The notes under the pieces were generated by a model. It worked only from the letters and a program-made list of their open reading frames with translations. It made no database searches and was not told the DNA's origin. From a virus: a DNA stretch of 37,438 bases. The translations under genes and the position numbers were made by a program. The DNA lies in the IMG/VR virus record IMGVR_UViG_3300022602_000236, positions 1 through 37,438 of that record; one strand, written 5' to 3'. How positions within the stretch are numbered: the first letter of the stretch is position 1; the number at the start of each line of letters is the position of its first letter. Of this stretch, positions 1 to 8,803 are shown one piece after another.

Positions 1-3000
1 CCCCAAACTGTTCCCATACCATTCTCACCAACAACACCTGATTTTTGAGCAATTGCTAAAATCGTGTTATAGTTACCCATAACATTATTAACAATATCTG
101 GCAACTTAGTTGTATCAAACCAGTCATCTGTTGAAGGAGTAATATTAATATTACCCAAGAATGTGTAAACAGCAAAAGGATTGATGTTTTCCAACTCAGA
201 AGCAACAGGTTGTGTTATTAATGGAGTTGTTGTATATGGTAATGTAATAATATTACCAGTAATTTGATAATTAGATGCAGCTCGTTGAGAATTATTTGAA
301 TTCAACTCAATAAGTTTTACATTATTAACATTATAATATGGGCGAAGAATCCCGCTTTGTGTATCAATCGAACACAAGTAATCTGGATTTGTTGGATCCC
401 CAAGACCAAGTTGGCCAGAGAAATTGTCAACAGCAAAACCATTCTTGAAACGTGTCAATCCAGAACTATCAGTAGTCTGCATGGATTGAGTGGATTGTTC
501 AAGAGTTGATAGTGAAGTATAATATTCTAGATTAGAAATACGTGTATCTAATTTACCAATATCTGCCATAGTATATCTTCTTGTTGATATACTAGTTGGA
601 GTTACACTGCTTGCGTTAACAGAGAACACGTATGGCTCTAGAGCAAGAGTATACAATGACATTGAATTTGCAACATCAGCAGGAGCACCTGGAGTTAATG
701 AAGGTACACCTTGGATATCACTAAAATTACCATTAATATCAATTACAATTTTATCTGTTCTTGGTAGGTAGTAACTATAATCCGCAGTAAAATAAACACC
801 ACGTTTAGGAACTGGAGTATATGAAGAACCAGAACCATTAAAGTTTATTGCAGTGCCAGAAACATAATCAGCAACACGTGGTCTAAAGTCAATAGCATCG
901 CGTTGGTTAGCAGGGATATCGTTATACGCAATACCGCTGTAAGAGTTAACAGTAAAGTAATCACCCTGACCATGAGTAAAGTATTGGTATGTTACTTGAA
1001 TTGGAGCAGTTGGTACGTTATAAGATGGATTCAATACTAATGAAGCAAGATTATACATCTCTAATGTTTGACCATTATTTACTGTATAATTCTCAGAAAT
1101 GTCAGTAACGAACTGACTATTTGTTGGGGTAGTTCCCCATGCTTGACCATCAGCTTGTCGAATGCTAATCATTTTAAATAAATCAGCATTTGGCAGAGTT
1201 ATAAAAGATGCTTGGGCTTGAGACTGATTATTAATAACAACTGTTGTTGTTACAAGAGTTTTACTCTTTTCGTTACCAGTACCAGTTCTTGTCACACCAG
1301 CAACAACACTTACTACGTTACCAGAAACAGCTTGACCTGAAGTCAACCCAGATACAGTTAAACTTGTTCCTGAGATAGATACTTGATTTGCTGCTGGAGT
1401 AAATGTAAGACCAGTAGTTACGTTAGTGAAAACATAATTAGAAACACCAGCATATGATTCAAAAGTACCATTTGCTGTTGTGAATGTTACAGAAGTTCCA
1501 GCTGCGTTTGCAGTATATTGTTCGTAAACAGTATAGTTTACATTAATTGCGCCAGAAGCATTACGCACAGAGTTGATTGCGTAATACGGCATTGGGAACA
1601 ATAGAGAATTATTATTTGGTTCTAAAATTTGTGTAGTGCAACGACCAATAGAAACCCCAGAAACTGTTGTTCCAGCAGCGGCAAGTGTTATTGCTGTTTG
1701 GCTAGAAATGCTAGCAACTTTTGCTAATTGTTGCGAACCACCAGCATTGATAACAATTAAATCGCCAGCACTTAATTGAGTCTGGAATGATGTACCAACA
1801 CCTGTTAGTGATGTTCCTGAGACTGAAACTGAACCAGTAATTGTTGAAACTACTGGAGAAATATCTGCAGTAAATCCATTACTATAAACAAAAGATTTTA
1901 CGTTCTGATTGAATGTATAATTCCCAATCATTTGAACATTGAATAAACCTAATTTCCAAATAGTTGATGTATCAAATGGATCATCACCGCTGTGGAATTC
2001 AATAAAACGAACACGAGCAGTACCAACTAATGTTCCACCTGATGGAGCAGAACCAGGACTACCGCCAGTAATAGTATCATAAAGATTGATTGTCTGGTAA
2101 GGTGCATTCGATCCATTATTGATAGGCGGAAGATTATGTAGGTTATTAACAAGAACATAATTACCAACATCGTCTGGTCCTGGAATTACTGAGTTTGTTA
2201 ATTGTATTGTTGTTCTTGGTTTTGGAACTGTTAAGTAAGTAGTCCCAAGTTTAGTAAACTCATAACCCTGTACGAATGCTTTACCAGATTCCAAACCAAT
2301 TGCGAGATTATTTACACTACCAGTTTGATTAATACCATTATTGTACGTTGGGTCTGTGTTATACAACCAATTGATACCAGTATTTGCTGGACCGTCATAT
2401 GCAGTACCATTGGTTTGTGTTGGTGGTGTTGTTACTGAAGTTCCGCTATTTTGCGCAACGTAAGTATTACCATTGTAAGAAACAACATCATCAATCAAAT
2501 ATGCAGTATTAGATGTCCAAGCACCACGATTATTATTTCTATCTTCACGAACATCTAATAAGAATGGATTTACTGTATAATTTCCATCAGTGTCATAAAT
2601 CGCTTGAGCAATTGCAGCTGCTGGATCATTATAAGCAGTTGTATTTGTTAAAGTAAAAATAGCGCCATCAGTAACACGAATTAATTCTACGAATGATGGG
2701 TCTGTTGTATCAGAAAGATTATATGATACTAATGTTAACTCAATAAAATAACGATCAGCTCCAGGAGCAGCATAGTTATATGAGTTTTGCGCATTATCTA
2801 GAATAGAAGAATCGCTATTTGATGTTACAATAGATTCATTCCAGATCAAACCAATTTTCTTTGTTGGAGTATTATCGTATTTGTCTAGAATAATTGTTTG
2901 TGGTTCAACAAGACAGAAATATCCATTAAAGTAATAAACACCTTGTTGAATGCTTGCAGCTGAACCTAAACCAGTACCAGTAACAGAACTATCGTTTAAA

Positions 3001-3497
3001 GTTCCAACTACATTAAAAGAATACACATTATCAGAAGTATTAATTACTTCACCATCATTAAATACTGATGTGGTGTTATTAGTTCCAGAATTTGTGTAAT
3101 TAACATAAAGAGTAGCAGGATCTGAACCAGATGCATGCTCGATTTGAATTACAACTGCAGTTACACCTGTTGTTTGCCCAACAATAGTTTTACCTACCAA
3201 TGAAGATAAGAAAGTCTCAACTGCAATACCATTAGAATTTAATGATTGTAATTTAACATACTGGATTCCACCTCCAGGTTGTGTTGAAGTCTGAACAGAA
3301 ACCTGTCCAGGAATAACCATTGCGCCTTGTTTAAATACGTTATTACCAAATCTCTTAATTTGATTTTGCAGAATAGTCTGCATTTGAGTAAGTTCACGAG
3401 CCTGCACAGCATATGATGGCTTATAAAGAATACGATAGAATCGTTTATTCTCATCATAGTCGTCATTATATGGCTGGGTATTAAAATCTATTGTCAT
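1..3497 (-). CDS. DUF4815-like giant virion structural protein (C-terminus beyond window)
   Basis: The frame is open from an ATG at 3497 to the window edge, giving at least 1165 residues without a stop; the C-terminus is missing. The N-terminus (MTIDFNTQPYNDDYDENKRF, then RILYKPSYAVQARELTQMQT) matches the start of DUF4815-type structural proteins of T4-like cyanophages, which are large tail/baseplate components. Around residues 324-352 there is a W-x-x-x-x-x-Y...G..V.Y.G..Y.A pattern like CBM5/12 carbohydrate-binding modules. The remainder is Thr/Ser/Asn/Gly-rich beta-type sequence typical of fibres. It is last in the minus-strand baseplate operon, 33 bp after gp8. An AATAAATA late-promoter-like box lies just upstream. 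The family match is from memory of the motif, and the exact virion position is inferred. Confidence 0.8.
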   Translation of the reverse strand, partial: MTIDFNTQPYNDDYDENKRFYRILYKPSYAVQARELTQMQTILQNQIKRFGNNVFKQGAMVIPGQVSVQTSTQPGGGIQYVKLQSLNSNGIAVETFLSSLVGKTIVGQTTGVTAVVIQIEHASGSDPATLYVNYTNSGTNNTTSVFNDGEVINTSDNVYSFNVVGTLNDSSVTGTGLGSAASIQQGVYYFNGYFCLVEPQTIILDKYDNTPTKKIGLIWNESIVTSNSDSSILDNAQNSYNYAAPGADRYFIELTLVSYNLSDTTDPSFVELIRVTDGAIFTLTNTTAYNDPAAAIAQAIYDTDGNYTVNPFLLDVREDRNNNRGAWTSNTAYLIDDVVSYNGNTYVAQNSGTSVTTPPTQTNGTAYDGPANTGINWLYNTDPTYNNGINQTGSVNNLAIGLESGKAFVQGYEFTKLGTTYLTVPKPRTTIQLTNSVIPGPDDVGNYVLVNNLHNLPPINNGSNAPYQTINLYDTITGGSPGSAPSGGTLVGTARVRFIEFHSGDDPFDTSTIWKLGLFNVQMIGNYTFNQNVKSFVYSNGFTADISPVVSTITGSVSVSGTSLTGVGTSFQTQLSAGDLIVINAGGSQQLAKVASISSQTAITLAAAGTTVSGVSIGRCTTQILEPNNNSLLFPMPYYAINSVRNASGAINVNYTVYEQYTANAAGTSVTFTTANGTFESYAGVSNYVFTNVTTGLTFTPAANQVSISGTSLTVSGLTSGQAVSGNVVSVVAGVTRTGTGNEKSKTLVTTTVVINNQSQAQASFITLPNADLFKMISIRQADGQAWGTTPTNSQFVTDISENYTVNNGQTLEMYNLASLVLNPSYNVPTAPIQVTYQYFTHGQGDYFTVNSYSGIAYNDIPANQRDAIDFRPRVADYVSGTAINFNGSGSSYTPVPKRGVYFTADYSYYLPRTDKIVIDINGNFSDIQGVPSLTPGAPADVANSMSLYTLALEPYVFSVNASSVTPTSISTRRYTMADIGKLDTRISNLEYYTSLSTLEQSTQSMQTTDSSGLTRFKNGFAVDNFSGQLGLGDPTNPDYLCSIDTQSGILRPYYNVNNVKLIELNSNNSQRAASNYQITGNIITLPYTTTPLITQPVASELENINPFAVYTFLGNINITPSTDDWFDTTKLPDIVNNVMGNYNTILAIAQKSGVVGENGMGTVW

Positions 3498-3524
3498 TGA
3501 TTACTCTTTTATTGTTATCTTTGT

Positions 3525-3532
3525 TATTTATT
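3525..3532 (-). promoter_or_regulatory. T4-type late promoter-like box (AATAAATA) before the DUF4815 gene
   Basis: Read on the minus strand the box is AATAAATA, one base from the T4 late consensus TATAAATA. It overlaps the stop codon of gp8 and lies about 28 bp before the ATG at 3497, so it could start a separate late transcript for the large virion protein. The motif is short and the region AT-rich, so chance occurrence is possible. Confidence 0.4.
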
Positions 3533-6410
3533 AGAACTGTAGAATAGTTCTTAATGTTACTGTTTGGTTAGCAGTAGGAGTAAATCCTTCTCTATTATCA
3601 ATAAAAAACATATTACCAGAATATTTATCCACTGTTGGAGGTGTTACACCAGAAGCAGAGAATGTATTTCCTGCAGGATTTAAAAATGTGTCACCAATTT
3701 TAGGATAATAATTATCAACTGATTGTAAAAGCATACCAGTCGTTGTTATTGAAACAATAATAAATCTTGGTCCAGTTGAAGTACCAACAGTAATAACCAT
3801 ATCCTGTAAAAACTGAGATGTATTGAATAGTCCAGTTACAACATAACAGGCAGAAGCCAACTGTGAATTCAACAAAGTAGTATTACCAAATACACGTGGA
3901 TTAGCAATAATACCTAATTGACGATAATCGTTATTTACAGTAAATCCTTGGTTTTGATCTTGTGAAATATCAGTAAAGAACATTAATGTATTAGTAAACA
4001 TATTAGTCACTGGATCTTTACCATGGCCACCATATGGTGCCATAACAGCACGAGCAGTTGCTCCGAAACCAGTTCCACCAATACTTACATTTGCCCAGCG
4101 ATATCCAAGCCCATAACCATCAACTACAATTTTAGTAACAGCACCATTAACAACGATAGCATGAGCAGAAGCGCCAGTTCCATCACCAGTAATGGTTACT
4201 GGTGGATTTGAACCATATCCGAAACCACCAGAGATAACTGGATAAGCCATAATACGACCATCAGGTGTCAATAATTCAGTATTGGCTTGTAGTGTTGATA
4301 AATCTCCAGGACTTAAATTCGCTTGAAGGATAGCACCAGTTCCATCGCCAGTGACAGTAAGGTTAGCGTATGTGTAACCAATACCACTATCCAGAATATT
4401 AACACCAGTAATTTGACCATTTTGGATAACAGGAACAAGTTTTGCTTCAGATTTAGCAGCAACGAAATATGCAGCTGCGTTCTGACCTCCAGAAGTTGGA
4501 ACAATTGTTAAACTTGGAGCAGCTTGATAACCTGATCCATATTTAAGAACAGCTGTTGCTGTTGCTGGATATCCAACATATGTTAATTTAGCAGTACCAT
4601 CAGTAAATCCAATTTGAACAACACCAATTTTAGCAACTGCACCAAGAGTGTTATTTCCAGTATTATTAATTGTAATTGTAGGAGTTTTTACATATCCACT
4701 ACCAGCATTAGTAATATTAATAGCAGTAATTACGCCACCAGAAATTGTGGCTGTTGCTGTTGCTTGAGTACCACCAGAAACATCAGGAGCAGAAATAGAA
4801 ACAGTGGCTGAAATATATCCAGAACCACCAGAAGAGAGAGCAATACTTTGAATACTATTTGAAACTGCAGTAGGAGCAGTTGAACCAGTAGTTCCTGATT
4901 GAAGAACAGTGTATAATCTGTTCGAATAATAATATTGTGTACCAGTAGTTACTGCAGTAGAAGCAGTCCAAAGATTACCAAAAGTAACAGCTGGGACTAC
5001 TGGATAATTATATCCTTGATTAGTAATTTGAACAGAGGAAACTGATGTTCCACTCATTAAAGCTACACCAACAAAATCATCTTGGTCAGGACCACCACCG
5101 TAGTCTCCTTCTTCTCCACCATATAATGATCCATCATTAATATCTTGAATATTTACTGAAGGTGGAGCATTATAGCCATATCCGCCAGAAGTAAAGTTAA
5201 AATCGTAGATACTACCATTTAAAGTAATACTTGTAACAGAACCACCAGTTACGTTAACAATACCAGTTACAGTTGTTCCAACATACTCAAGAGCAGCAGT
5301 ACCATTCTGTACGATACCAGAAGTATGAGTAGGAGCAGGAGATGCTAAAATACCTGTTTGTGTTGCTAGATATTGATTAATACCGTATGTAATATATTGA
5401 CCAAGAAGAACTTGATTTCCTGCAACCCAAGCAGAAGCTGATGGGTAAGGTGGGGATGCTGATAGAGTAGCTCCACCTGTGTATCCAGTTCCTGGATTAG
5501 TAATAGTTGTATTAGTAATTAAAACAGGATCGCTTGCTCTATATCCATCACCATTTGATGTAATGTTAGCAAAGGTATAACCAGAACCACCAGATTGAAT
5601 GCCAATATTTAAAATTTGACCATTCTCAAAGAACTGATCAGTTAATGCATTAACAACTGGCATGTAAGCATCAGTAAGGAATTTGTTACGTAAAGCGATA
5701 GGAACGCTATACATATATTTCCACATATAACCATCAGGCATAATAACTGGGTCAACAACAGTACCAACTGGTTGATATGTTGACATCGCATTGTTATTAT
5801 TATCAAGGCATTTATAAACATTATAATCTGTTGTAATTACAACAGCATTAATATCTTCAACTCTTTGTGCACCTGAAGGTGCAATAGTAACAACTGCTGT
5901 AGCCACAGCACCTGCGCCACCACCACCAGTAATGGTTACTGTTGGAATAGAAGTATATCCTATTCCTCTGGCGGTAAGAGTAATTCCAACAATTTGTCCA
6001 CTAAGAACAGTTGCAGTGGCAGTTGCACCAGAACCACCACCACCAGTAATAGTAATTGTAGGAGCAGTTGTATATCCATAGCCACCTGAAATTAAATTTA
6101 AACCTTGGACTTCTGTACTATATTGAGTATCGTACATATCGTAAACTGTACCAGAAGTCCAGTTTACTCTAGGGATTACATATGAAACATCAGTTGAATT
6201 GATTTGTTTCATAGTAATAATTTGATCGCGAGTAGAAATTTCATAGTCAGCACTATCAACAGGAGCAGGAGGATTTGTTGGATCTGGCCAAGCCGAAGGT
6301 GGCAAAGCCTGTCCCAAGAAATAATAATAACGAGATGTGTTGTTCTGAATCTCCGTATACAATAATTTTGCTACGGAGTTGTGGATTTCAGATTTTAATA
6401 GTGCTGGCAT
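3531..6410 (-). CDS. gp8: Baseplate wedge protein gp8, greatly expanded by repeats
   Basis: At 959 residues it is nearly three times T4 gp8 (334). The gp8 pieces are recognisable: an N-terminal section with VIPRVNW (about residue 80), a middle section with VYKCLD and DGYMWKYMY (about 195-235), and a C-terminus (about 800-959) with the RQLGIIANPR segment and a final LRTILQF, comparable to the ILFTF end of T4 gp8. Between them (about 108-183 and 270-797) are repeats of the pattern SGGxGYxxxPxVTITGxGxGAxAxAxV, plus two W..G..Y..Y.G..Y segments (about 327-355 and 480-505) resembling CBM5/12 modules. gp8 joins gp6 and gp7 in baseplate wedges. A surface-exposed adhesive role for the insertions is inferred. 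Confidence 0.8.
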   Translation of the reverse strand: MPALLKSEIHNSVAKLLYTEIQNNTSRYYYFLGQALPPSAWPDPTNPPAPVDSADYEISTRDQIITMKQINSTDVSYVIPRVNWTSGTVYDMYDTQYSTEVQGLNLISGGYGYTTAPTITITGGGGSGATATATVLSGQIVGITLTARGIGYTSIPTVTITGGGGAGAVATAVVTIAPSGAQRVEDINAVVITTDYNVYKCLDNNNNAMSTYQPVGTVVDPVIMPDGYMWKYMYSVPIALRNKFLTDAYMPVVNALTDQFFENGQILNIGIQSGGSGYTFANITSNGDGYRASDPVLITNTTITNPGTGYTGGATLSASPPYPSASAWVAGNQVLLGQYITYGINQYLATQTGILASPAPTHTSGIVQNGTAALEYVGTTVTGIVNVTGGSVTSITLNGSIYDFNFTSGGYGYNAPPSVNIQDINDGSLYGGEEGDYGGGPDQDDFVGVALMSGTSVSSVQITNQGYNYPVVPAVTFGNLWTASTAVTTGTQYYYSNRLYTVLQSGTTGSTAPTAVSNSIQSIALSSGGSGYISATVSISAPDVSGGTQATATATISGGVITAINITNAGSGYVKTPTITINNTGNNTLGAVAKIGVVQIGFTDGTAKLTYVGYPATATAVLKYGSGYQAAPSLTIVPTSGGQNAAAYFVAAKSEAKLVPVIQNGQITGVNILDSGIGYTYANLTVTGDGTGAILQANLSPGDLSTLQANTELLTPDGRIMAYPVISGGFGYGSNPPVTITGDGTGASAHAIVVNGAVTKIVVDGYGLGYRWANVSIGGTGFGATARAVMAPYGGHGKDPVTNMFTNTLMFFTDISQDQNQGFTVNNDYRQLGIIANPRVFGNTTLLNSQLASACYVVTGLFNTSQFLQDMVITVGTSTGPRFIIVSITTTGMLLQSVDNYYPKIGDTFLNPAGNTFSASGVTPPTVDKYSGNMFFIDNREGFTPTANQTVTLRTILQF
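3990..6110 (-). repeat. Glycine/tyrosine-rich protein repeats inside gp8
   Basis: Imperfect tandem units encode the pattern GGxGYxxxPxVTITGxGGxGAxAxAxVxxG. Near-identical DNA copies are visible around 5915-5965 and 6015-6065, both containing the plus-strand run CCACCACCACCAGTAAT. More divergent units follow towards 4000. Repeats sit in two blocks separated by the conserved gp8 middle section, so they look like loop insertions into a folded core rather than a terminal extension. Confidence 0.8.
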
Positions 6411-6425
6411 TTAATCTACCTAAAA

Positions 6426-6887
6426 TTAACTTACTGTGATTGTCCAAGTAATAGCAACTGTATCGCCTGCAGCTTTGTTAACAATAGGGAAAGTTGTGTG
6501 GCAAAGCATTGTACCAGAAGAACTGTTATTAAAAATACCAGCTTCTTGTAGACCACCAGTACCAGTACCAGCTGGGAAAGATGCAGTATAAGTAATTGCA
6601 GTTGAGTTAACAGAGGCAGATGCCAATGCAACACGACCAGCTTCAGTTCCTAATGTTGTATCACCAACAGCTGGAGATGTTGAAGCAGTACCAACAGCCA
6701 TATATGACATCAATGGAACACCACCAGTACCACCAGCATCAACTAGCATACGTGAAGCAATCCATGCTTTACCAACAGTAACAACCAAGTTTTTTACTTG
6801 GCGTTCGTCTTTTTTATTACCTTGTTCATCAAAAACAACAATATTAACGTCGCCTTTAATTTTTAATCCATTTTCTTGTAGTTCCAT
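6426..6887 (-). CDS. Small virion (fibre/baseplate) protein, unassigned
   Basis: A 153-residue protein between the gp8 and gp7-position genes, with a good ribosome site (CAGGAGAA) 6-13 bp before the ATG. The N-terminal half carries an acidic/basic stretch (FDEQGNKKDERQVKNLVVTVG) leading into a Gly/Ala/Thr-rich beta-type region. The C-terminal half has LQEAGIFN followed by a TFPIVNKAAGDTVAITWTIT-like strand, a pattern common in small phage tail/fibre subunits with a jelly-roll-like fold. I do not recognise a T4 orthologue. Its place in the baseplate operon supports a virion role. Function is inferred from context. Confidence 0.7.
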   Translation of the reverse strand: MELQENGLKIKGDVNIVVFDEQGNKKDERQVKNLVVTVGKAWIASRMLVDAGGTGGVPLMSYMAVGTASTSPAVGDTTLGTEAGRVALASASVNSTAITYTASFPAGTGTGGLQEAGIFNNSSSGTMLCHTTFPIVNKAAGDTVAITWTITVS

Positions 6888-6901
6888 AAAATTCTCCTGT
6901 T

Positions 6902-8803
6902 TTAATTACTCATTGATGTTGGAGATCCAACATAATAACCTGAGTCGTTTGTAAAATATCCTGCTATTGCGAATCCATTTAAGTCTATATATCCTGAACT
7001 TGCCAGTGATATACTAGAAGACGATTGGTTTGTTACATTAGTTGTATAAACTAATTGTGGGTTTGTTCTATTTAGGTTAGTTCCAGTTGTATCAGATAAA
7101 GATTGAGTTTCTGCCAATGCTTTACCAGTTGCTATTCTATTAACAGCATCTGTCATTGTTTGTGTATCTAAATTTAACTTACCAAATGTTTTATTAGTTA
7201 TTCCATCAGCCAATGATTGTGTGTCTGAGACTACTTTACCAGTATATTTGATTGCTAAATCAGATAATGATTGTGTATCATATAATGGTTTATTAGTAAG
7301 TATTCTAGTAAAATCAGCCAATCCCTGAGCATCAGTTAATGGTTTGGTTGTAAATAATTGAGCATATTCATGCATTACAACACTATCACTAAGATTCTCA
7401 TTAAGAATTTTAAGAATAGATTGTAATTGAACACTCAAACTAAATTTATTTTGTACATTATATTCACCAAACATCGCCATACCAGCTGGGTGAATTAAAT
7501 TCTTAACAGCTGTTTTGTATGTGTCTAATTTTTCATCAATCTGTATAACGTAAGAGAACGGTTGATAGTAACGACTATCTTCAATATAAATGGCATCATC
7601 CAAAAAACTTCCATTTGTCAACCAATATCCAGGATAAGAAGCAATTGAACCAAGATTAATTTGTAAAAGAGCAGATGTATATTCAGAAGTAGCAGCAGTA
7701 GCTTGAGCAGATGTTAATCCAAACTGAACAATAATTTGACCAGCATATGTTGGATCCCATTCCATAACAGAAGAATTTTGAGCATACTCATAATCAACTT
7801 GGTTGATAGTTCCACTTTCAGAAAATCCATTTGTAAACTCAGAAATACCAATATTGTATGTAGCAACATAAACACCAAGACCATTTAAAGATTCAGTAAC
7901 ACTTCTTGTTAACTGAACTCCAGTTGTTTGTGCAACTGCATTAGTGCCTGTTGTTGATGATATTGTTTGAGTAAAATTGGTTGTGTAATTTGTACCAAAC
8001 TGAATAAATTGCGCTTGAGATATACCACCATTAGAATCTACCGCTGAAACTTTTAATTGCGTACCAGTTCCATTGAAGTTTGTAATTGGATATACGTCAC
8101 CAACTTTAAATCCTGTTCCTGGTTCAAGAATTTGTAAAGAAGATGTTGTTGGTAGAATTGTACCAGAAAAACTTATACCAGCTTCTTTATTTTCATAACG
8201 AACTATATCTCCAATTTGAATATTACCAAAGAATCTTCTATCAATAAGATATTCATAAATTGTTGAGGAAATTTCAATGCCACGTTCTACTTCAACCTTT
8301 ACATTTTGTCTACCCTGAACTGTAACTTGAGTAATCTTATTATTTGAAATAATTTGAACGATTGCGCCAACGATATCGTCTGGATTTCCAGAATTAATTT
8401 GAACAAATAATGATGTATCTTGATTCCAAGTATTATCCGATGGACGCAATACTTGAGTGGATGGGTAAAATACACTTACTTGTTTACCATAAATTAATTC
8501 AAATAATAATTTTACAGCGGATTCAGTTCCCTTTGCATTATAAAGATCTTTAACACGCTTCATCAAGAAACGCTGATCTACTGAAGAATTTAATGGAAAT
8601 TTAGAAAGAAGTTCATCTCTGAAGTATACCAGAAATGAATCAAGGGTAGTATCAACATCTCTTAATGTGGTAATATCAAGCTGAGTTGTTTCAAGATAAT
8701 CATAATATGCTTGAAGAAAGGATACGAATGTTCCATACTCATTCCTTACAAATTCAGGAAGTTGTTGTGGGACTAGAGTTGATACTTTAGGTTTGGTAAT
8801 CAT
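6902..8803 (-). CDS. Baseplate wedge protein in the gp7 position
   Basis: A 633-residue protein, shorter than T4 gp7 (1032), directly downstream of gp6 with a 1-nt stop/start overlap and followed by gp8, the T4 order 6-7-8. The N-terminus (LPEFVRNEYGTFVSFLQAYY, then YLE, then FPLNSSVDQRFLMKRVKDLYNAKGT) is the conserved opening of large baseplate proteins of marine T4-like phages. The middle is beta-rich. The last ~110 residues hold five repeats built on a DTQSLSD-type core. Its identification as the gp7 equivalent rests mainly on gene order. It could alternatively be a distinct structural protein replacing gp7. Confidence 0.65.
   Translation of the reverse strand: MITKPKVSTLVPQQLPEFVRNEYGTFVSFLQAYYDYLETTQLDITTLRDVDTTLDSFLVYFRDELLSKFPLNSSVDQRFLMKRVKDLYNAKGTESAVKLLFELIYGKQVSVFYPSTQVLRPSDNTWNQDTSLFVQINSGNPDDIVGAIVQIISNNKITQVTVQGRQNVKVEVERGIEISSTIYEYLIDRRFFGNIQIGDIVRYENKEAGISFSGTILPTTSSLQILEPGTGFKVGDVYPITNFNGTGTQLKVSAVDSNGGISQAQFIQFGTNYTTNFTQTISSTTGTNAVAQTTGVQLTRSVTESLNGLGVYVATYNIGISEFTNGFSESGTINQVDYEYAQNSSVMEWDPTYAGQIIVQFGLTSAQATAATSEYTSALLQINLGSIASYPGYWLTNGSFLDDAIYIEDSRYYQPFSYVIQIDEKLDTYKTAVKNLIHPAGMAMFGEYNVQNKFSLSVQLQSILKILNENLSDSVVMHEYAQLFTTKPLTDAQGLADFTRILTNKPLYDTQSLSDLAIKYTGKVVSDTQSLADGITNKTFGKLNLDTQTMTDAVNRIATGKALAETQSLSDTTGTNLNRTNPQLVYTTNVTNQSSSSISLASSGYIDLNGFAIAGYFTNDSGYYVGSPTSMSN
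7080..7355 (-). repeat. Five short repeats at the C-terminus of the gp7-position protein
   Basis: Five units of about 18-19 residues follow one another: KPLTDAQGLAD, KPLYDTQSLSD, KVVSDTQSLAD, KLNLDTQTMTD and KALAETQSLSD, each followed by a 7-8 residue linker. The pattern K-x-x-x-(D/E)-(T/A)-Q-x-(L/M)-x-D is strict. Repeats of this kind occur at the tips or linkers of phage structural proteins. Here they lie just before a short C-terminal domain. Confidence 0.75.

Noticed and set aside
3239-3466. 75-residue minus-strand open frame
   Set aside because: Out-of-frame shadow of the DUF4815-like gene, which is continuous through this region with recognisable family motifs.
4614-4811. Plus-strand Asn/Ser/Cys-rich open frames antisense to gp8 (also 4023-4211 and 4323-4511)
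   Set aside because: Low-complexity antisense of the Gly/Thr/Val repeats; no start context and no family pattern.
3990-6110. CRISPR-like or regulatory DNA repeats
   Set aside because: The repeats are in-frame, vary in length, have no unique spacers, and are explained by repeated protein modules in gp8.
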